DNA from: Hericium rajendrae
Taxonomy: Eukaryota; Basidiomycota; Agaricomycetes; Russulales; Hericiaceae
Assembly: GCA_033439255.1 (NCBI GenBank)
Contig: CM065889.1
Location: 434,001 to 498,000, forward strand
Direction: 5' to 3'
DNA length: 64,000 bases
Part shown: positions 61,247 through 64,000 of the stretch, piece after piece
Layout of the letters: the number at the start of each line of letters is the position of its first letter
How positions within the stretch are numbered: position 1 is the first letter of the stretch
The notes under the pieces: generated by a model
The model's input: only the letters and a program-made list of their open reading frames with translations
Databases searched by the model: none
Told to the model about the DNA's origin: nothing
Translations under genes and position numbers: made by a program

Positions 61247-61612
61247 GTGAAGCATTGGGAAGCCGAAGGAGTTTGGTTTCGATTGAGGTCGTGGAAACCA
61301 CGTGCAGGTGCTATCTCCATTGCCTTATACGTTCGAATTCGAGTTTCCTTTGACGTCGACTTGCAAGAATTCACGTTCGGTGCCTCGGATATCGCTTACC
61401 ACTGTCGCCAACCCAACCGAGGATCCCCTGCAAGTATCCTACCATCGACCTCGTTCCCCTTTTGCACACTAGGTCTCTTCACCCCCGAACCCTCACCTGA
61501 GCCTGTGTGGGCCAGAGAACGCCTCGGCCACCGATTCCTCAGAAACCCGTACTCGGACCCCCTGTACCCTCGTGCTCTTGGTCGTCGCCCAGTTGCGGCT
61601 GACTTCTTCTAG
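61247..61612 (+). CDS. Possible N-terminal part of Gag
   Basis: A 121-codon frame starts at ATG 61247 and stops at 61612. The Gag frame is open from 61603 but has no ATG before 62299. A -1 shift at GACTTCTTCTAG (61601-61612) would join the two. No domain is recognised in this piece, so it could instead be untranslated leader. Confidence 0.3.
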   Translation: MKHWEAEGVWFRLRSWKPRAGAISIALYVRIRVSFDVDLQEFTFGASDIAYHCRQPNRGSPASILPSTSFPFCTLGLFTPEPSPEPVWARERLGHRFLRNPYSDPLYPRALGRRPVAADFF

Positions 61613-63288
61613 ACCTCACCATTGATCCCACCGACCCCCGTTTCCAGACCACAGAACCATACCCACTCGGCGTCTTCGCCTCGCTCGACGAATACTTCAT
61701 CTACACCCTTTCTGGCATCGTTCAAATAGACTTCGTCACTCCGGACGAGGACGACGACGGTCCCGCACAGTGGTACTTCGCCGATCGTGACGACCAGGCA
61801 GACCTCGAGCTTAACGACTTCGACGTCGCAGCTACAGAACACCGTCGCCAACACCCCGCTACCCCGCCGCTTCCCACCGTCGCCCTTCCTAGTGCAGATT
61901 CTCCCCCTGCTCGCACCACCCCACTTGTTGTTCCCCCAGGTATTACCTTCAACCCGGTAACCAACAACTACTACGCATACCGCTCCGACACCAATCGGCT
62001 TGTAGTCAGTTGGAGACCCAGCCTCGTAGAAGAAAGTGACCTGTGGTTTTGGCAGGCCAGTACCCTCTTCTTAACCACTGCAGAACTCGCACTCTCTCAA
62101 GCAGTTATAGAGAATCTCGCTCAGCAACAAGCTACCCGCCTCGATACCCTTCGGGCCCCACCACCACCACCTGTTTCGACGCCTACCCCAGTACCAGTCC
62201 CCTCACCTGCTCCACCCGTTGCCGCTGTTGCATCGACATCCACCGTCAACGTCAAACCAACCATTGCCACAGCCCCCCCTGTTCAGCCATCCATCGACAT
62301 GTCCAACCCTGAGATCGGCGTCAAACCTGCTCCCTTTGAGGGAGATCGTTCCAAGTCCAAGGAATTCCAGCTGCGTATTCGCTTATTCCTTCGCGCCAAC
62401 TCCACCCGGTATAAAGATGATACCGCCCAGATCTCCCTCTTCCTCGACCTCTGCCAGGGCCCTATCGCCGGCCAGTGGGCCACCCAGCGCGTCGAGGAGA
62501 TCCTTGAGGATGACGATCTCGTGGCTGCAAAAACATCTCCAGCTCATGTTCCCCGTTACGCCAACCTCACCGCCCTTCGAACTCGCTTCAACTTGGACTT
62601 CTCTCCCCTTGACGACTCCAAGGATGCCTCCCATGCTATCCAGACTCTCCAGATGGGTACGCGCCCGGTAGTCGACTACATCACCGAGTTTGAGTCCTTC
62701 GCCCCTCGCACCGGCTACAATGACGTGGCCCTGATCGACTGGTTCCTGCATGGCCTCAACAGCGCCCTGCGCGATGATTGCCAGCGCAGCTACCCCACGC
62801 CCACCACCCTGGCTGAGTGGAAGGCGAGGGCCCGTGACAGGAATGCTGCCTACCTCATGCGCACCCGGTTCCAGAGTCCCCGCCCTACAACTGGGCGCAC
62901 CCCGGTGAGCAGTCGCTCCCCTCAGTCCACATCTACTGGCCGATCCCGCACAGTTGCTGCTACAGGTGCCCCACTGTCCAAACTCTCGGAGCCTGACCGT
63001 GAGCGCCTCAGGCGTGAGGGCGGTTGCTTCCGCTGCCGCCAGAAGGGCCATGGCTTCCACGACTGCCCCCTCAATGCCGACTCCAACCCCCGTGCCCCAA
63101 CCCCTCGTGTCCGAGCGCTAGAAACCGGCTCTGCCCCGGGAGTAGCTCCAGAAGATGCAGCCGCCGCCCTCGCTGTTCCCGCCATCAACAGGTCCATCGC
63201 TGACTTATCGTCGCAGTTGAAGGACTTGAGCGAGGAAGAGAGGGAAGAGGCAAAGGCTGCATTAAAGGATATGGTTGAGGGTTTTTAA
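61603..63288 (+). CDS. gag: Gag polyprotein of the retrotransposon
   Basis: The open frame runs from 61603 to TAA at 63286-63288; the first ATG in it is at 62299, giving at least 329 aa. After ATG 62299 come the capsid-like part (KPAPFEGDRSKSKEFQLRIR, AGQWATQRVEEIL, RTRFNLDFSPLDD, GTRPVVDYITEFESFA, LIDWFLHGLNSALRDD) and a basic linker, then a zinc knuckle CFRCRQKGHGFHDC (CX2CX4HX4C). Gag would form the intracellular particle and package element RNA. The preceding 230 codons are open and protein-like (EPYPLGVFASLDEYFIYTLS), so translation probably starts further upstream. A slippery heptamer precedes the stop. Confidence 0.85.
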   Translation, partial: LLLDLTIDPTDPRFQTTEPYPLGVFASLDEYFIYTLSGIVQIDFVTPDEDDDGPAQWYFADRDDQADLELNDFDVAATEHRRQHPATPPLPTVALPSADSPPARTTPLVVPPGITFNPVTNNYYAYRSDTNRLVVSWRPSLVEESDLWFWQASTLFLTTAELALSQAVIENLAQQQATRLDTLRAPPPPPVSTPTPVPVPSPAPPVAAVASTSTVNVKPTIATAPPVQPSIDMSNPEIGVKPAPFEGDRSKSKEFQLRIRLFLRANSTRYKDDTAQISLFLDLCQGPIAGQWATQRVEEILEDDDLVAAKTSPAHVPRYANLTALRTRFNLDFSPLDDSKDASHAIQTLQMGTRPVVDYITEFESFAPRTGYNDVALIDWFLHGLNSALRDDCQRSYPTPTTLAEWKARARDRNAAYLMRTRFQSPRPTTGRTPVSSRSPQSTSTGRSRTVAATGAPLSKLSEPDRERLRREGGCFRCRQKGHGFHDCPLNADSNPRAPTPRVRALETGSAPGVAPEDAAAALAVPAINRSIADLSSQLKDLSEEEREEAKAALKDMVEGF

Positions 63289-63320
63289 AGCGCCCCCCGG
63301 TCACGTCGTCCGTGGGTGGC
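63279..63320 (+). promoter_or_regulatory. Predicted -1 ribosomal frameshift signal between gag and pol
   Basis: The Gag frame ends GAG GGT TTT TAA. The heptamer G GGT TTT (63279-63285) fits the X XXY YYZ slippery form. Six bases later GCCCCCC (63292-63298) can pair with GGGTGGC (63314-63320) with one mismatch, giving a stem at the usual spacing. Pol lies exactly in the -1 frame and is open from the heptamer onward. Confidence 0.65.
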
Positions 63321-64000
63321 AAGAAACATTTCTTTGATCCGTCGAATCGCTTCTCTGTACTATCCGACCCCTGTGAGCAATCGTATCCATCGTCTTTGCG
63401 CATGTCCGCTATCACACCCAACCGTCAGACACCGTCCATTACGCTCCAGGCCAAGATTATCACTGCCCCGATCAAGAAACAAATCGACGCTGAGGCACTT
63501 CTCGATAGTGGTGCAGAAGGCATCATTATGCACCCCGAGTTTGCCAAGAAACACCAGTTCCCCCTCAAGAAACTCCCTAAACCCTTTCCCGTTCGCAACG
63601 TGGACAACTCCGAAAACATCATGGGCTGGGTCCGCTATTCAGTCAACCAGAACATCCGCATTTACGCCAAGGACTCGACGTCCTTCCATGAGGAGACAGC
63701 TGAGTTCTATCTCGTTGATATTGGCGACTATGACATTATCCTTGGGACCGATTGGTTACAGGAACACAACCCTGAAATTGATTGGGTCTCTCGTCGTGTT
63801 GACATGACTCGCTGCCCTCCCTCTTGCACCCTGAATAAGCCCCCAGTCAAAAACCTGTCCACTCGCTCAGAACGCCGCCAATCAGCCCCTCGTCCACCAG
63901 TCCTCAGTACCGCTGCTGTACTGCTCCCCCCACCTTGCCCCCCTCCATTGCTCCCACTGCCCCCGTCATTTGTTCCTGCCCCACTTCCCAAATACGTGAT
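63285..64000 (+). CDS. pol: Pol polyprotein, protease region (partial)
   Basis: This frame lies -1 to Gag and is open from the slippery site to the window end. After KKHFFDPSNRFSVLS and MSAITPNRQTPSITLQ it shows an aspartic protease: the catalytic DSGAE in EALLDSGAEGIIM, and YDIILGTDWL with the second conserved loop. A Pro/Ser-rich linker follows. The protease would cleave the Gag-Pol polyprotein. Reverse transcriptase and later domains are outside the window. An ATG at 63402 exists but a frameshift fusion fits better because the frame is open and protein-like before it. Confidence 0.85.

Larger units (their letters stand above)
60637..64000 (+). mobile_element. Ty3/gypsy LTR retrotransposon, 5' part
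   Basis: The element begins with an LTR-like segment (TGTCACGG) and continues with a leader, gag and the start of pol. Gag carries a retrotransposon capsid region and a CCHC zinc knuckle; pol starts with an aspartic protease. Reverse transcriptase, RNase H, integrase and the 3' LTR would lie beyond the window. Gag and pol frames are open over their visible length, which suggests a fairly young copy. Confidence 0.85.

Overview
The window looks like nuclear DNA of a filamentous basidiomycete, most likely an Agaricomycete. Genes are compact and split by many short GT-AG introns of about 50-80 nt. Several proteins have the layout of mushroom-forming fungi: a class I sesquiterpene synthase, a Kre9/Knh1-like secreted protein, Ser/Thr-rich single-pass membrane proteins, a four-helix membrane protein and a Crypton/Ndc10-type recombinase gene. 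Both ends of the window are repeat-derived. The species cannot be named from this sequence.

Layout. 1-2.6 kb: repeat-rich, a possible Copia-type LTR edge and an inverted pair of hairpin repeats. 2.6-3.4 kb: small hypothetical protein. 5.9-9.6 kb (-): intact six-exon Crypton-like tyrosine recombinase gene with a GCR1-type DNA-binding C terminus. 11.1-12.8 kb: single-pass membrane protein. 13.8-14.8 kb: four-TM protein. 15.7-17.8 kb: dihydroxyacetone kinase with broken frame. 17.9-19.4 kb (-): zinc-knuckle/PSP protein. 19.7-25.0 kb: CCCH finger, ankyrin region and Clp-type AAA+ ATPase. 26.5-27.6 kb: TM-SH3 protein. 28.3-29.2 kb (-): PAM17. 29.5-34.1 kb: SNF2 ATPase. 34.9-35.4 kb: Kre9-like secreted protein. 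36.2-37.7 kb: second TM-SH3 protein. 38.3-40.4 kb: F-box/WD40 protein. 41.5-42.8 kb: terpene synthase. 43.3-44.6 kb: DUF3429 membrane protein. 45.2-46.8 kb: AHA1. 48.4-49.4 and 50.7-52.0 kb: two more single-pass membrane proteins. 52.5-53.7 kb (-): HEM2. 54.4-57.2 kb (-): NEDD1-like WD40 protein. 57.7-59.8 kb (-): PRP45/SNW1. 60.6 kb to the end: 5' LTR, gag and protease part of a Ty3/gypsy retrotransposon that leaves the window.

There is no operon-like logic. Housekeeping genes (heme synthesis, Hsp90 co-chaperone, spliceosome, mitochondrial import) are interspersed with fungus-specific ones. The clearest local theme is five Ser/Thr-rich single-pass membrane proteins within 41 kb, two of them with a cytoplasmic SH3 domain as in yeast Fus1.

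A caution for all gene models: about a dozen conserved genes carry one or more single-base indels, often in homopolymers, while others (Crypton gene, PAM17, terpene synthase, AHA1, SNW1) read through cleanly. Because essential genes such as HEM2 are affected, consensus sequencing error is the likeliest explanation, but real decay cannot be excluded for the dihydroxyacetone kinase. The most specific regulatory prediction is a -1 ribosomal frameshift signal at the gag-pol junction of the retrotransposon.
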